This document shows, piece after piece, positions 8,235-19,400 of a stretch of 64,000 nt of DNA. Source of the DNA: Bacteroidales bacterium UBA1197 (lineage in GTDB: Bacteria > Bacteroidota > Bacteroidia > Bacteroidales > UBA932). A program made the translations under genes and the position numbers. The notes below the pieces were generated by a model. That model searched no databases. It worked only from the letters and a program-made list of their open reading frames with translations, and was not told where the DNA came from. Each line of letters begins with the position of its first letter. Position 1 is the stretch's first letter. The stretch spans positions 91,190 to 155,189 of the forward strand of contig DBYB01000061.1 in the NCBI GenBank assembly GCA_002309995.1. The letters are read 5' to 3'.

Positions 8235-9409
8235 TACACAAGTTAGCCATAATCACGGTGTTAGCCTTGACCGCCTGCTCGGCCAAGGCTCCGCTGTCTT
8301 CTGAAGTGGTGCGCTCCGAGATGGCCCGCAACCAGGAGGCTTCCTACATCGACGGCCTCGGCGGCACCCTCAAATGGAACTACACCACCGGCCTTGAACT
8401 CAAGGCAATGCTGGACGCCTCCAGATCCTTCGGCAAGGCTCAGGATGACATTGTTTCTTATGTTGACGCCTGGTACGACGCGGTAATAGCGGAGGACGGA
8501 ACCATCGGAGGCAAGTACAAGAAGAGCAACTACTCTTCCGATCACATCTGCCCCGGCAAAACCCTCTTCCAACTCTTCGAACTCACCGGCAAGGAGAAGT
8601 ACCGCCTTGCAATGGACAATCTCTACGGGCAGATTAAGGAAATGCCTCGCACCCCCGAGGGCGGCTTCTGGCACAAGAAGATCTACCCCGACCAGATGTG
8701 GCTCGACGGCCTCTATATGGTGGAGCCGTTCTATGCGGAATACGCCACGCTGTATCTCTCAGGAGAGGAGCAGGCGGCAGCATACGCCGACATCGCACAC
8801 CAGTTCAACCTGGTGGCAGAAAAGACCTTCGACCCCGCAACCGGGCTCTACAGACACGCCTGGGACGCCTCCCGCAGTATGTTCTGGTGCGACCACGTCT
8901 CCGGGCAGTCGGCACACGCCTGGGGCCGCGCCCTCGGCTGGTACTGTATGGCACTCGTGGACGTTCTCCCCTTCCTCCCGGACGACACGCCCGGCAAGGA
9001 CGGAATGATGGAGACTCTCCGCAGCATAATGAGCACACTTCCCAATTACGCCGACCAGAAAACCGGTATGTGGTACCAGGTGCTTGACCGTCCGGGCGCG
9101 GAAGGAAACTACGTGGAGGCCACCTGCAGCGCAATGTTCATCTACGCAATGCTCAAGGGCTGCCGCTACGGCTGGCTGGACTGCCTCGACTATGCAAGAA
9201 CCTGCTACGGACAGATGCTTGAAACCTTCGTCAGCGTTGATGAAGGCGGCCTCGTGAACCTCAACCAGTGCTGCGAGGTTGCCGGGCTCGGCGGCAAAGA
9301 TAACCGCAGCGGCGACTACGACTATTATATACACGAGCGCGTGCGCCCCAACGACCCCAAGGGCATAGGCCCCCTCATCTGGGCTGCGCTTGAATACGAA
9401 AGATTATGA
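8231..9409 (+). CDS. GH105 unsaturated rhamnogalacturonyl hydrolase
   Basis: 392 residues. It releases the unsaturated 4-deoxy-uronate from the non-reducing end of oligosaccharides made by pectin lyases. The N terminus looks like a lipoprotein signal (LALTAC). The alpha/alpha-barrel shows YPDQMWLDGLYM, with the family's catalytic Asp, then AHAWGRALGWYCMALVD and NYVEATCSAMFIYAMLKG. It starts within the stop of the esterase gene (ATGA) and its own stop overlaps the next start, so it is translationally coupled. Length matches the family. The product is the substrate of the KduI-KduD pathway coded 37 kb away. Confidence 0.9.
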   Translation: MIHKLAIITVLALTACSAKAPLSSEVVRSEMARNQEASYIDGLGGTLKWNYTTGLELKAMLDASRSFGKAQDDIVSYVDAWYDAVIAEDGTIGGKYKKSNYSSDHICPGKTLFQLFELTGKEKYRLAMDNLYGQIKEMPRTPEGGFWHKKIYPDQMWLDGLYMVEPFYAEYATLYLSGEEQAAAYADIAHQFNLVAEKTFDPATGLYRHAWDASRSMFWCDHVSGQSAHAWGRALGWYCMALVDVLPFLPDDTPGKDGMMETLRSIMSTLPNYADQKTGMWYQVLDRPGAEGNYVEATCSAMFIYAMLKGCRYGWLDCLDYARTCYGQMLETFVSVDEGGLVNLNQCCEVAGLGGKDNRSGDYDYYIHERVRPNDPKGIGPLIWAALEYERL

Positions 9410-11271
9410 TTAAGAGAATTATGATACCGTCGGCAATCATTGCTGCCTGCCTGATGCTGAGCTGCAGTTGCGAGCCCAAGCATCCAGTTAAGCCTGATGC
9501 ACCGGAAACGCCCACCGGCGTGACGCTCAAGAGCGCTACGGAGACCACCCTGGCAATACAGTGGAACCTGGTGGACGGCGCCACCGCCTATGACTGGAAA
9601 CTCTATCTGGGCTCAGGCCCCACCATCGTGCAGGAGGCCAATACCACCTCCAGAAGCGTCATCATCAAGAATCTCACTCCGCAGACCGACTACAGCTTCG
9701 TCGTGCGCAGCGTGAACAGTGCCGCTTCCTCGGACTACAGCACCCCGCTGCTGGTCGGCACGCTGCATCCGGACACTCCGGTAGATCCGCCGACTCCTGG
9801 TCCCGGCCCCGACGATGACCTGTCGGCCCGCTACGCCGAGTTCCTCATCCCCGAGGCCGAGGAAGACGGCACCGCACGCGCATTCCCAGGCGCCGAGGGC
9901 GGCGGAATGTATGCCACCGGCGGCCGCGGAGGCAAGGTGCTGCACGTGACGAGCCTCGCCGACACCAACACCGAGGGCACGCTCCGCTGGGCAATCAACC
10001 AGAGCGGAGCACGCACGATAGTGTTCGACCTGGCCGGCGTCATCGAGCTGAACAGCATGCTCACCATCAAGAACGGCGACCTCACGATAGCAGGCCAGAC
10101 CGCCCCCGGCGACGGCATCTGCCTCAAGAACTACACCTTCCGCATCAACGCGAGCAACGTAATCGTACGCTACATACGCTGCCGTATGGGCGACGAGAAG
10201 AAGACCGCCGACGACGCAATCCAGATTATGGACCACGACGGCGACAAGTTCGAGAAGATTATAATCGACCACTGCTCCGTGAGCTGGTGCACCGACGAAT
10301 GCGCATCGTTCTACGGGATGAAGGATTTCACCTTCTCCTGGAACATCGTGTCGGAGAGCCTGCGCAACTCCGTGCACGACAAGGGTTCGCACGGCTACGG
10401 CGGCATCTGGGGCGGCACCAACGCCACCTACCACCACAACCTGCTGGCACATCACGACAGCCGCAACCCCCGTCTGGACCACGATTACGTATCGCCCCAG
10501 AAGGGTCCCCTGCACATATTCAACAACGTGGTGTACAACTGGAGCGGGAATTCCTGCTACGGCGGCGAGAGCTCCTCGAACACCGGAGGCGACTACCGCA
10601 AGTACAATTTCTTCAACAACTACTACAAACCCGGCCCTGCGACTCCCAACAACCATATTTGGTTCCTGGAGCCCACCACATCCTGCAGCAACTGCGGAGG
10701 CACCATCCTGCCGGGTCATTTCTATATGGACGGCAACGTGATGCACGGCAAGGCCGATATGAGCGCCAACAACTGGAGCACAAGTGCGGTACACGCCAGC
10801 CAGAACATCATCAACGCCATCAAGGAGAACAGGCCCTACCCTACCGCAGAGTTCCAGACGGTGCAGAGCGCCGAAGCCGCATTTGAGACCGTTGTGGCAT
10901 ACGCCGGCGCCAGCTTCGCCCGCGACGCCATCGACACCCGCATCGCCAAGGAGACGAAGGACGGCACCTACACCTACACCGGCAGCAACGGTTCGAAGAA
11001 CGGCCTCATCGACACCCAGGGTGACGTAGGCGGATGGCCTTCATACGCTGCCACTGCCGAGCAGACCGACAAGAATACCGACACCGACAACGACGGCATC
11101 CCCAACTGGTTCGAAGAGGAGTTCGGAATGGACAAGTACAACGCTGCCGACGGCAACGGAAAGGGCCTGGACAAGCACGGACGCTATACCAACCTGGAGA
11201 TGTACCTGCACTGGCTCGTAAAGAACATCACGGCCGCAGGCAACGCCGGAGGAAACTACACGAAACTTTAA
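9406..11271 (+). CDS. FN3 plus PL1-type pectate lyase lipoprotein
   Basis: 621 residues. The signal peptide ends in a Cys-rich lipobox (LSCSC). Residues about 38-125 form a fibronectin type III domain (AIQWNLVDGATAYDWKL, TPQTDYSFVVR). About 150-530 is a parallel beta-helix lyase of the PL1 type: AFPGAEGGGMYATGGRGG, TLRWAINQSGARTIVFDL, NVIVRYIRCRMGD, IIDHCSVSWCTDE and LAHHDSRNPRL. The C-terminal part has a calcium-loop-like DTDNDGIPNWFEEEFGMD. It cleaves polygalacturonate by beta-elimination, most likely on the cell surface. It precedes susC by 36 bases in the same operon. The PL1 family call is good, the subfamily less sure. Confidence 0.88.
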   Translation: MIKRIMIPSAIIAACLMLSCSCEPKHPVKPDAPETPTGVTLKSATETTLAIQWNLVDGATAYDWKLYLGSGPTIVQEANTTSRSVIIKNLTPQTDYSFVVRSVNSAASSDYSTPLLVGTLHPDTPVDPPTPGPGPDDDLSARYAEFLIPEAEEDGTARAFPGAEGGGMYATGGRGGKVLHVTSLADTNTEGTLRWAINQSGARTIVFDLAGVIELNSMLTIKNGDLTIAGQTAPGDGICLKNYTFRINASNVIVRYIRCRMGDEKKTADDAIQIMDHDGDKFEKIIIDHCSVSWCTDECASFYGMKDFTFSWNIVSESLRNSVHDKGSHGYGGIWGGTNATYHHNLLAHHDSRNPRLDHDYVSPQKGPLHIFNNVVYNWSGNSCYGGESSSNTGGDYRKYNFFNNYYKPGPATPNNHIWFLEPTTSCSNCGGTILPGHFYMDGNVMHGKADMSANNWSTSAVHASQNIINAIKENRPYPTAEFQTVQSAEAAFETVVAYAGASFARDAIDTRIAKETKDGTYTYTGSNGSKNGLIDTQGDVGGWPSYAATAEQTDKNTDTDNDGIPNWFEEEFGMDKYNAADGNGKGLDKHGRYTNLEMYLHWLVKNITAAGNAGGNYTKL

Positions 11272-11307
11272 CAATCATATATTTCTAATCACTTAATCAA
11301 TTACCTA

Positions 11308-14300
11308 ATGAACAGTCTAGCAAAGAAACTCATCCTTGCACTTCTCTGCCTGGGCACAGCCTGGTCGCTCTCCGCGCAGAACGTCGTCACCGGTGTGGTG
11401 ACCGACGAAAGCGGCGAGCCCCTCATCGGCGCCGGAGTCTTCGTAGAAGGCACCACCACCGGCACGGTGACCGGTCTCGACGGCGACTACTCCCTTTCAG
11501 TGCCCGCAGATGCAGTGAACCTGGTGTTCTCGTTCCTCGGACTTTCGGACCAGACGGTCGCCATCAACGGCCGCGAGCGTATCGACGTAGTCCTTAAGGC
11601 AGACCAGACCTTCCTCGACGAGGTGGTCGTGGTCGGATACCAGACCGTCAAACGCCGCGACCTCCTCGGTTCCGTGTCGTCCGTCAACAGCGACAAGCTC
11701 ACCGAGCAGCCCGTGACCTCCGTGAGCCAGGCACTTTCCGGTAAGATGGCCGGCGTGTCCGTGGTTACCACTGAAGGCGACCCCGACGCGGACATCAAGA
11801 TCCGCGTGCGCGGCGGCGGCTCCATCACCCAGGACAACAGCCCTCTGTACATCGTGGACGGCTTCCCCGTGGAATCCATCAACGACATCTCCTCTTCGGA
11901 AATCGCCTCCATCGACGTGCTGAAGGACGCTTTCTCCACTGCAATCTACGGTTCCCGTGGTGCTAACGGCGTTGTTATCGTCACCACCAAGAGCGCCGAG
12001 AAAGGCCAGAAGGTTTCCGTGAAGTTCAACGCTTACTACGGTCTGAAGAAGATGGCCAACGCAGATGCCATCCAGGCAATGGACGCCGAGAACTTCGTGA
12101 AGTTCCAGTACGAACTCGCGACCATCCGCGACAACGTGAGCTCCAACTACACCCCGTACTTCGGTTCCTTCGACGACATCTCCCTCTACACCGGCCTCCG
12201 CACCAACAACTGGGTTGACGCTGTATTCGGCAACGTAGGCAACACCTTCAGCGCCGACGCTTCCATCTCCGGCAGCGGAGAGGGATACAACTGGACCCTC
12301 GGCTACGCCCATATGGGCGACCAGGCCATCATGGCTGGTTCCAACTACACCCGCGACAACCTCAACTTCAAGGGTCACTTCAAGACCGGCAAGACCACCA
12401 GCGTGGATGCCAACATCCGCTACTCCCGCGTTAACGTACGCGGCTCCGGTGCCAACGGCATCAACGACACCGGTACCACCTCCGGCAACGGCCGGCTGAA
12501 GCACGCGGTCTCCTACGCCCCCATCCCCATCGCTGCAACCGTGCAGGGCGCCGACGAGGAGCAGGACTATGGCGACAACGCTCCGCCTCTCAAGAGTGTA
12601 TCCGACAACGACAGCAAGCGCCTCCGTACCACCTGGAACGCCAATGCCGCGTTCAACTGGGACATCGCTGACAACCTCAAACTCAAGGTTGAAGGCGGCC
12701 TGGAGGACTACCGCCAGGGCGACGACCGTTTCTACGGCCTCACCACCTACTACGTGGCCAACAACTCCACGGTAAAGGGAACTCCCTCCACTGAGCACAA
12801 GGAGGCTTTCCGCACCCGCTACCGCAACACCAACACCCTCTCCTACGACTTCGAGCAGGTGCTGAACAACAGCGACCACAGCCTCAATATGCTCCTCGGC
12901 GAGGAAATGACCATCACCAAGAGCAACACCGTTTCTTCGATGATCGACGGCCTGCCGACATTCTACGATGCCGCAATGGCCTGGAACTTCATGTCTTCCG
13001 GCGTACCCGCATCATCCAACAACTACTACAACCCGGACGACAAGCTGCTCTCCTTCTTCGGACGCGTGAACTACGATTACAAGCACCGCTACTCACTGGG
13101 TGCCACGCTCCGTACCGACGGCAGCTCCAAGTTCTCCCGCGGACACCGCTGGGGCTTCTTCCCCTCCGCCGCAGCATCCTGGACCATCTCCAACGAGGAG
13201 TTTATGGACAACGCACACAGCTGGCTTGACCAGCTCAAGCTGCGCTACAGCTTCGGTACCGCCGGTAACAACAACATCCCTTCCGGCCAGCTGCTCAAGC
13301 AGTACGCTTCCAGCACCACCTCCTGGCTCTCCATGACCCAGAATATGTTCACCGCCGGCAAGGTCATGAACAACCCCGACCTCACCTGGGAAACCACCTA
13401 CACGCACAACATCGGTCTCGACTTCAGCCTCTGGCAGTCGAAGCTCAGCGGTAGCATCGAGGTTTACCAGAACGATACCAGGGACCTTCTGATTAACTTC
13501 CCCATCCCCGGCTCCGGCTACGACAGCCAGTACCAGAACGTGGGCTCCACCCGCAACAGGGGTATCGAACTCTCCATCAACGCACCCATCGTGCAGCAGA
13601 AGGATTTCTCCCTCAATTTCAGCGGCAACATCGCCTACAACATCAACCGCGTAACCGACCTCGGCGGCCTTGAGAGCATCACAGCTCAGTCTTACTGGGC
13701 ATCCACCGAAATCGGCAACGACTACATCGTGCAGGTTGGCCAGCCTCTCGGCAATATGTACGGCTACCTGAGCGACGGCATGTACACCGTGGACGACTTC
13801 ACCTGGGACGGCAGCAAGTGGGTTCTCAACGAGGGCGTAGTGGACTGCTCCTCCATCATCGGAGCCCAGTATATGCGTCCCGGCGCTCCCAAGTACAAGG
13901 ATATCGCCGGCAAGGACGTCCTCGACGAGGAAGGCAACAAGATCGGCGTGGAAGGTGACGGCAAGGTTACCGTTGCAGACCGCACCATCATCGGCAACGC
14001 CTCTCCCGACTTCACCGGAGGTTTCTCCTTCAACGCTTTCTGGAAGGGCTTCGACCTGAGCGCCAATTTCAACTATATGATCGGCAATCAGGTCTATAAC
14101 GCCAACAAGATCGAGTTCACCAGCTCCCGCAAGTTCTACAACCGCAACCTGCTCAATATGATGAACGTCGATAACCGCTGGACCAACATCGACTGGACCA
14201 CCGGCGAGGTGATTACCGACGCCGAGACGCTCCGCAGCGTGAACGCCGGCAAGACAATGTGGAACCCTGCCATCGGCAACGCCATCTTCAGCGACTGGGC

Positions 14301-14556
14301 AGTGGAGGACGGTTCCTTCCTGCGCCTGCAGACCGTAACCCTGGGTTACACCCTGCCCGAGAAGCTTACGGAGAAGATCAACATCCGCAAGCTCCGCGTG
14401 TACGCAACAGGCACCAACCTGTTCTGCCTCACCAAGTACTCCGGCTACGATCCGGAAGTAGATACCCGCCGCGCCACCCCGCTCACCCCGGGCGTGGACT
14501 ATTCCGCATATCCCAAGAGCATCGGCTTCGTGGCCGGTATCAACCTCACTTTCTAA
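11308..14556 (+). CDS. SusC-like TonB-dependent oligosaccharide receptor
   Basis: 1082 residues. This is the outer-membrane channel that imports pectin oligosaccharides with its SusD partner using TonB energy. A signal peptide ending SLSAQ is followed by a carboxypeptidase-regulatory-like domain (about 24-100, VTGVVTDESGEPLIGAGVFV), the TonB-box-like DEVVVVGYQTVKRRDLLGSV, a plug domain (about 115-230, LYIVDGFPVESI, IDVLKDAFSTAIYGSRGANG) and a 22-strand-type barrel ending in an aromatic strand (FVAGINLTF). It is intact and of usual length. SusD starts 12 bases later. Confidence 0.95.
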   Translation: MNSLAKKLILALLCLGTAWSLSAQNVVTGVVTDESGEPLIGAGVFVEGTTTGTVTGLDGDYSLSVPADAVNLVFSFLGLSDQTVAINGRERIDVVLKADQTFLDEVVVVGYQTVKRRDLLGSVSSVNSDKLTEQPVTSVSQALSGKMAGVSVVTTEGDPDADIKIRVRGGGSITQDNSPLYIVDGFPVESINDISSSEIASIDVLKDAFSTAIYGSRGANGVVIVTTKSAEKGQKVSVKFNAYYGLKKMANADAIQAMDAENFVKFQYELATIRDNVSSNYTPYFGSFDDISLYTGLRTNNWVDAVFGNVGNTFSADASISGSGEGYNWTLGYAHMGDQAIMAGSNYTRDNLNFKGHFKTGKTTSVDANIRYSRVNVRGSGANGINDTGTTSGNGRLKHAVSYAPIPIAATVQGADEEQDYGDNAPPLKSVSDNDSKRLRTTWNANAAFNWDIADNLKLKVEGGLEDYRQGDDRFYGLTTYYVANNSTVKGTPSTEHKEAFRTRYRNTNTLSYDFEQVLNNSDHSLNMLLGEEMTITKSNTVSSMIDGLPTFYDAAMAWNFMSSGVPASSNNYYNPDDKLLSFFGRVNYDYKHRYSLGATLRTDGSSKFSRGHRWGFFPSAAASWTISNEEFMDNAHSWLDQLKLRYSFGTAGNNNIPSGQLLKQYASSTTSWLSMTQNMFTAGKVMNNPDLTWETTYTHNIGLDFSLWQSKLSGSIEVYQNDTRDLLINFPIPGSGYDSQYQNVGSTRNRGIELSINAPIVQQKDFSLNFSGNIAYNINRVTDLGGLESITAQSYWASTEIGNDYIVQVGQPLGNMYGYLSDGMYTVDDFTWDGSKWVLNEGVVDCSSIIGAQYMRPGAPKYKDIAGKDVLDEEGNKIGVEGDGKVTVADRTIIGNASPDFTGGFSFNAFWKGFDLSANFNYMIGNQVYNANKIEFTSSRKFYNRNLLNMMNVDNRWTNIDWTTGEVITDAETLRSVNAGKTMWNPAIGNAIFSDWAVEDGSFLRLQTVTLGYTLPEKLTEKINIRKLRVYATGTNLFCLTKYSGYDPEVDTRRATPLTPGVDYSAYPKSIGFVAGINLTF

Positions 14557-14568
14557 TCTGACGTGCAT

Positions 14569-16413
14569 ATGAAAAAGATTATATACATCCTTTCCGCCGC
14601 AATCGTAGCCGTATGCGCTTCTTCCTGCGAGAAATTCCTGGATTCCGATTCCCCGTCGGCATTCGACGCCGCAACGGTGTTCGCCAACTACGACCTCGCA
14701 GAGAGTCAGTATTTCTCCGCCCTCCAGTCGTTCGGTGAGACCAACTCCTACCGTGGACGTTATCTGCCCTGGATCGGCCTCAACAGTGACATCGAGTGGT
14801 ACAACACATACAAGACCACCGACGAGAAGTACCAGATTGCCGGTTACACCCTGCTGCCGAACAACGGTCAGCTCAACCTCAGCAACGGCCCGTTCGCCAA
14901 GATGTACGAAGGCATCGAGCGCCTCAACCTCTGCATCGAGGGAATCAGGGAATACGGCAACCACGAGGAGAAAGCCGATATGGCCTATCTGCTCGGCGAG
15001 GCCCTTACCATCAGGGCCCTGTTCTACTACGACCTTATCAGGGCCTGGGGCGACGTTCCCGCACGCTTCGAGCCCATCACCAGTGCAACCATCTACAAGG
15101 CAAAGGACAGCCGCGACGTCATCTTCAAGCAGTTGCTTGCAGACCTCGATGAGGCCATCCCCTACCTGCCTTATCCCGGAAAGGACGCACGCACTTCGCG
15201 CACCGACCGCGTGAACAAGATGTTCGCACAGGGCCTGTACGCCCGCATCGCCCTTATGGCTTCCGGTTATGCCATCCGTCCCGATGACGGTATGGTAGGC
15301 ACCCACGACCTCGGCACCGTACGCATCACCAGCGATCCCGACCTCCAGAAGGAAGTCCTCTATCCCAAGGCTCTGACCTATCTCCGCGAGGCCATCGCTT
15401 CCGGCAGCGCCTCCCTCGAGGACTTCGAGACTCTCTGGAAGAAGCAGAGCAATCTTTCCAACCTCACCGCAGGCCCCGGCAACGAGACCCTGTATGTGAT
15501 TCCGTTCTCCGACGGTCGCGGCCGCTGGAACTACACTTTCGCAGTGCGTTCCGAGGGCTCCAGCTATGCCGGAGGTGCAACCGTCACCCGTGGCGGCGAT
15601 GCCGGTCCCGTTCCAGTAATGTGGTTCCGCTATGATCCCAGGGACGTCCGCCGCGACATCACCTGCGTGAACTGGCGCTGGAACAACAACGACGAGAAGG
15701 AACTTCCCGGCATCCAGAAGTGGTATTTCGGTAAATACCGCTTCGAATGGATGGTCAACCAGCCTTACACAGGAAGCAACGACGACGGCGTGAAGCCCGT
15801 GGTGCTCCGCTACGCCGACATCCTCCTTATGGCTGCCGAAATCGCCAACGAGCAGGGCGAGCTGAACGAGGCCAAGGGTTACTTCAAGCAGGTGCGCGAC
15901 CGTGCCTTCAAGGGCAATGAGGACGCCTCCGAGGCTTATGTGAACGCCATCGGCAGCAAGGACGCAATGTTCAACGCCATCGTTGACGAGCGCGCCTTCG
16001 AGTTCTGCGGCGAGATGACCCGCAAGTTCGACCTCATCCGCTGGAATATGCTCAAGAAGAAGATGGATGAGACCATCGCAGAGATGAAGGAACTCCGCAC
16101 CCTCAGCGGCAGGTACGCCGGCATCAACGGAATGGACGGCGACGTCTATTGCCAGTACGCCGACGGCGAGCTGCAGGTTTGGGGCCTCACCGGCGAGACC
16201 ACCGCTCCCAAGGGCAACTGGGAGAAGAAATCCGGCTACATCACCAAGACTGTCGACAGCAAGGGTATGGATACCGGCCTCTACGACGACCTGGTAGAGC
16301 ACAGCCTCTATTCAGACGACCCTGAGCAGCATATGTTCTGGCCTATTTTCAACGATACCATGAGCAACAGCCAGGGTAACATCGTGAATGACTACGGATA
16401 CGACAGCATCTAA
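14569..16413 (+). CDS. SusD/RagB-like glycan-binding lipoprotein
   Basis: 614 residues. The lid of the SusC channel, binding glycan at the cell surface. ATG at 14569 gives MKKIIYILSAAIVAVCASSC with a clear lipobox; the GTG at 14563 would add only two residues. Family hallmarks are the N-terminal CEKFLDSDSPSAF, the TPR-like helices (AKMYEGIERLNLCIEGI, LLGEALTIRALFYYDLIRAWGDVP), VLRYADILLMAAEIANEQG and the closing ERAFEFCGEMTRKFDLIRW. Directly downstream of susC. Confidence 0.95.
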   Translation: MKKIIYILSAAIVAVCASSCEKFLDSDSPSAFDAATVFANYDLAESQYFSALQSFGETNSYRGRYLPWIGLNSDIEWYNTYKTTDEKYQIAGYTLLPNNGQLNLSNGPFAKMYEGIERLNLCIEGIREYGNHEEKADMAYLLGEALTIRALFYYDLIRAWGDVPARFEPITSATIYKAKDSRDVIFKQLLADLDEAIPYLPYPGKDARTSRTDRVNKMFAQGLYARIALMASGYAIRPDDGMVGTHDLGTVRITSDPDLQKEVLYPKALTYLREAIASGSASLEDFETLWKKQSNLSNLTAGPGNETLYVIPFSDGRGRWNYTFAVRSEGSSYAGGATVTRGGDAGPVPVMWFRYDPRDVRRDITCVNWRWNNNDEKELPGIQKWYFGKYRFEWMVNQPYTGSNDDGVKPVVLRYADILLMAAEIANEQGELNEAKGYFKQVRDRAFKGNEDASEAYVNAIGSKDAMFNAIVDERAFEFCGEMTRKFDLIRWNMLKKKMDETIAEMKELRTLSGRYAGINGMDGDVYCQYADGELQVWGLTGETTAPKGNWEKKSGYITKTVDSKGMDTGLYDDLVEHSLYSDDPEQHMFWPIFNDTMSNSQGNIVNDYGYDSI

Positions 16414-16425
16414 TAATTCCGCACC

Positions 16426-19400
16426 ATGAAATACAACAACATAATCAAATACGCACTTCTTGCCGTCCTTACTCTGGGCGCAGCCACGGCTTGCGAGAAC
16501 AAGGAGTTCAACGAGATCACCGAGCTTTCGCTGCGCCGCTGCCTCCAGCCCCAGGACCTGTCCGCCCGCGTGAACAATGCGAACGGCGTGGACGTTACAT
16601 TCTCGTGGGACGTGAACAAGGATGCCGACTTCTTCCACCTTGAGATATACAAGGATGAAAACCTGACCGAGATTGAGCAGGGAATCATAATGACAGCTGC
16701 CGAGGTGCCTTACACCCTAACGCTGCCCGCCGACTCAAAATACTGGTTCAGGGTTGAAGCTATGGCAGAAGGCCGCGAGGCTTCCCTCTGGGCCGTATAT
16801 GACGGTTCCGTGAAGACCTTCGCTGTGAAGGACAACCTCTTCCCCGAGGTGGTTGGACGTACTGAGAACTCCATCACCATCAAGTGGGCCAAAGACCTTG
16901 CAGATTATGCTGAGGTCACCCACGTGAGCTGCTCCCCCATCAAGGGCGGCGCAACCGTGAAGAAAGAAATCAGTGCTGCCGAGGCACAGGACGCCCAGGT
17001 GACCGTTGAAGGCCTCGAAGCCTCCACCGAGTACCAGCTTGTCCTCTATTACCTCAGCGCATCCCGTGGCGCAATGGACGTATGGACCGTTGGCAGCGCA
17101 GCCGCGCTTACCGTGGTCTCCGACGCCGTGGCTCTCAAGACCGGCCTGCAGGCTGGCGGTAACTTCTACCTGAAGCCCGGCGACTACAATCTCGTGGCCG
17201 TAACCGAGCCCGCCGGAACCACTGTCAAGCCCGCCGGCAGCATCAGGCTCGTCGGTGAAATCGGCGCAGACGGCACCCGTCCTACCGTGCACCCCGGCAA
17301 GTTCGAACTTATGGCCAACCTCGTGGAGGACGGCGCAAGCTTCTACTTCGAGGGCATACGCTTCGACGGCGACGCATCCAACTCCCGTATCGTGGAGCAC
17401 ACCGGCGGCGCGCTGAACGTAAAGAGCGTACGCTTCGTGAACTGCGAGATCACCAACTTCCAGGCAGGTCTGTTCTACGACAACAACGACGACGTCATAA
17501 AAATTGAGGAACTCTCCTTCGAGAGCTGCGACATCGACGGCATCCTGGGCAGCGGCGGCGACGCCGTGGATATCCGCAAGCCTTGCGAAATTACCACTAT
17601 CAGGTTCGTCAACAACACCATCTGGGACGGTATCCGCACAATGTTCCGTATCGACGCCAATGACGCCGTGAAGATCGGCGAGATTGACTTCGAGAACAAT
17701 ACGGTGAAGAACATCGCCACTATGGATGACGGTAACAACCGCGGCTTCTTCGCAGTGCGCGTGAACCACAATATGACCCTGAAGAAGAACCTCTTCCTCC
17801 ACCAGAACGGCGGCAAGACCGGCGAAGATGTGGACAAGGCCCAGCTCTTCCAGGACAACGCAGGCACCATAGTTCCTGCCCTCACTGCGGCTGACAACTA
17901 CTCCTTCGGTTCCGGCAAGGACTTCTTCAAGAAGGTCTCCGCCGCCGAAGCCGGCTGCATCGAGCTCTCTGCCGATCCTTGCTACAACTCCAAGGGCAAC
18001 TTCTTCCAGCTGTCCAACGAAGACCTCATCGACAAGCAGGTCGGCGCATCCAAGTGGTGGATCTCCTATGTAGAGAAGACCGAGGACCTTACCCAAAACG
18101 TGATTGAGGGCCCTCACACCTGGAACCTGCAGAACGCCACCCTGTTTGCGGGCGACATCAAGAACTCCCGCGTACGCGACGAGCTCCTCCTCGTGGGCAC
18201 CGAGGCCACTCCTATGAAGGCTGACGGCGGCATCATCTACACCACCGCTTCCGTGCTCAGCAGGAAGGGCGTTCCCACCGAGGGATACGTAGCATTCAAG
18301 GTCAACAAGGCCGGCTCCGTCGATCTCCAGGTCTCCGACGCGGAGAACCGCGGCGGCAGCGTGGTCGTGGCCCTGGCCGACGATAATGGCCTTGCAGTGA
18401 AGGGCGGCGCCGTAGCTCGCGCCACCAACAGCGAGGTTGAGAAGATAGTCGTGAACCCCGTGAGCGGAGAAGGAACGGTGTATGTGTATGCAACCGGTCC
18501 CATCATGCTCGAGAAACTTGCCTGGTCTGAAGACACCAGCGCAGGCAGCAAGGTACTGCCCGCTCCCAAGCCCGTAGTAGAGCCCGTCACCGTTACCGAA
18601 GGCGACGCGGTTGCTATTGCTGTAAGCTGGGATGCCGTTCCCAACGCAGCCAGTTACATCGTGACCTTCAACAAGCGCGCACAGCCCGCTCAGACCGATC
18701 CCGCCTTCACGGTTCCTGCAGAGGATATCGCAGCACTCAAGGCCGGCCTCTACAACTTCAGCGTGCAGGCGTTCCCCCGCGAGGACGACATCTACTACGT
18801 GAAGTCCGAGGCAGGCGTGGCCTCCCTGGCCATCCAGCCTAAGGGCGGTGCAGGCGAAGTCGTGACCGTTACCAAGAACTGGGACTTCTCGCTGGCCGAC
18901 TGGCAGGCCGAGTTCGCCAAACTTGGCGCAGCCAACACCGACATCACCAACTGGAACCTCACCTACGACGACCTCACCATCGTCTCTACTGCGAAGAGCA
19001 AGTACAACACCACCTTCTTCCAGTGGGGCGGCAAGGGTTCCACCGCAGACCGCTACATGAAGTTCAGCGCTCCGGAGCAGGGCACCCTCAAGGTATGGTG
19101 TTCCAACACCGGCAGCAGCAACGTTACCGACCGTTTCGTTACCGTGAACCAGAACGGCGAGGAGGTTTCCATCGTGGGAGGCACTCCTTCCAACGAAGAT
19201 CCTACCGTGGCAGAGTTCAGCGTGGCAGCGGGCGACGTGTATGTATATTGCACCGGCAACGCACTGCGCTTCTACAAGCTTGAGTTCACCTACACCACCT
19301 CCGGCGAGGCTGCCGTCGAGTACGACTGGAACTTCTCCGACGCCGACTGGGTGGCCGCATTCGAAGCCAACTTCACCAAGATCAACAACAACGAGAAGCC

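Noticed and set aside
13093..16302. 1069-codon open frame antisense to susC and susD
   Set aside because: Low-complexity Val/Ala/Gly/His-rich translation caused by G+C-rich codons of the real genes; no domain or signal.
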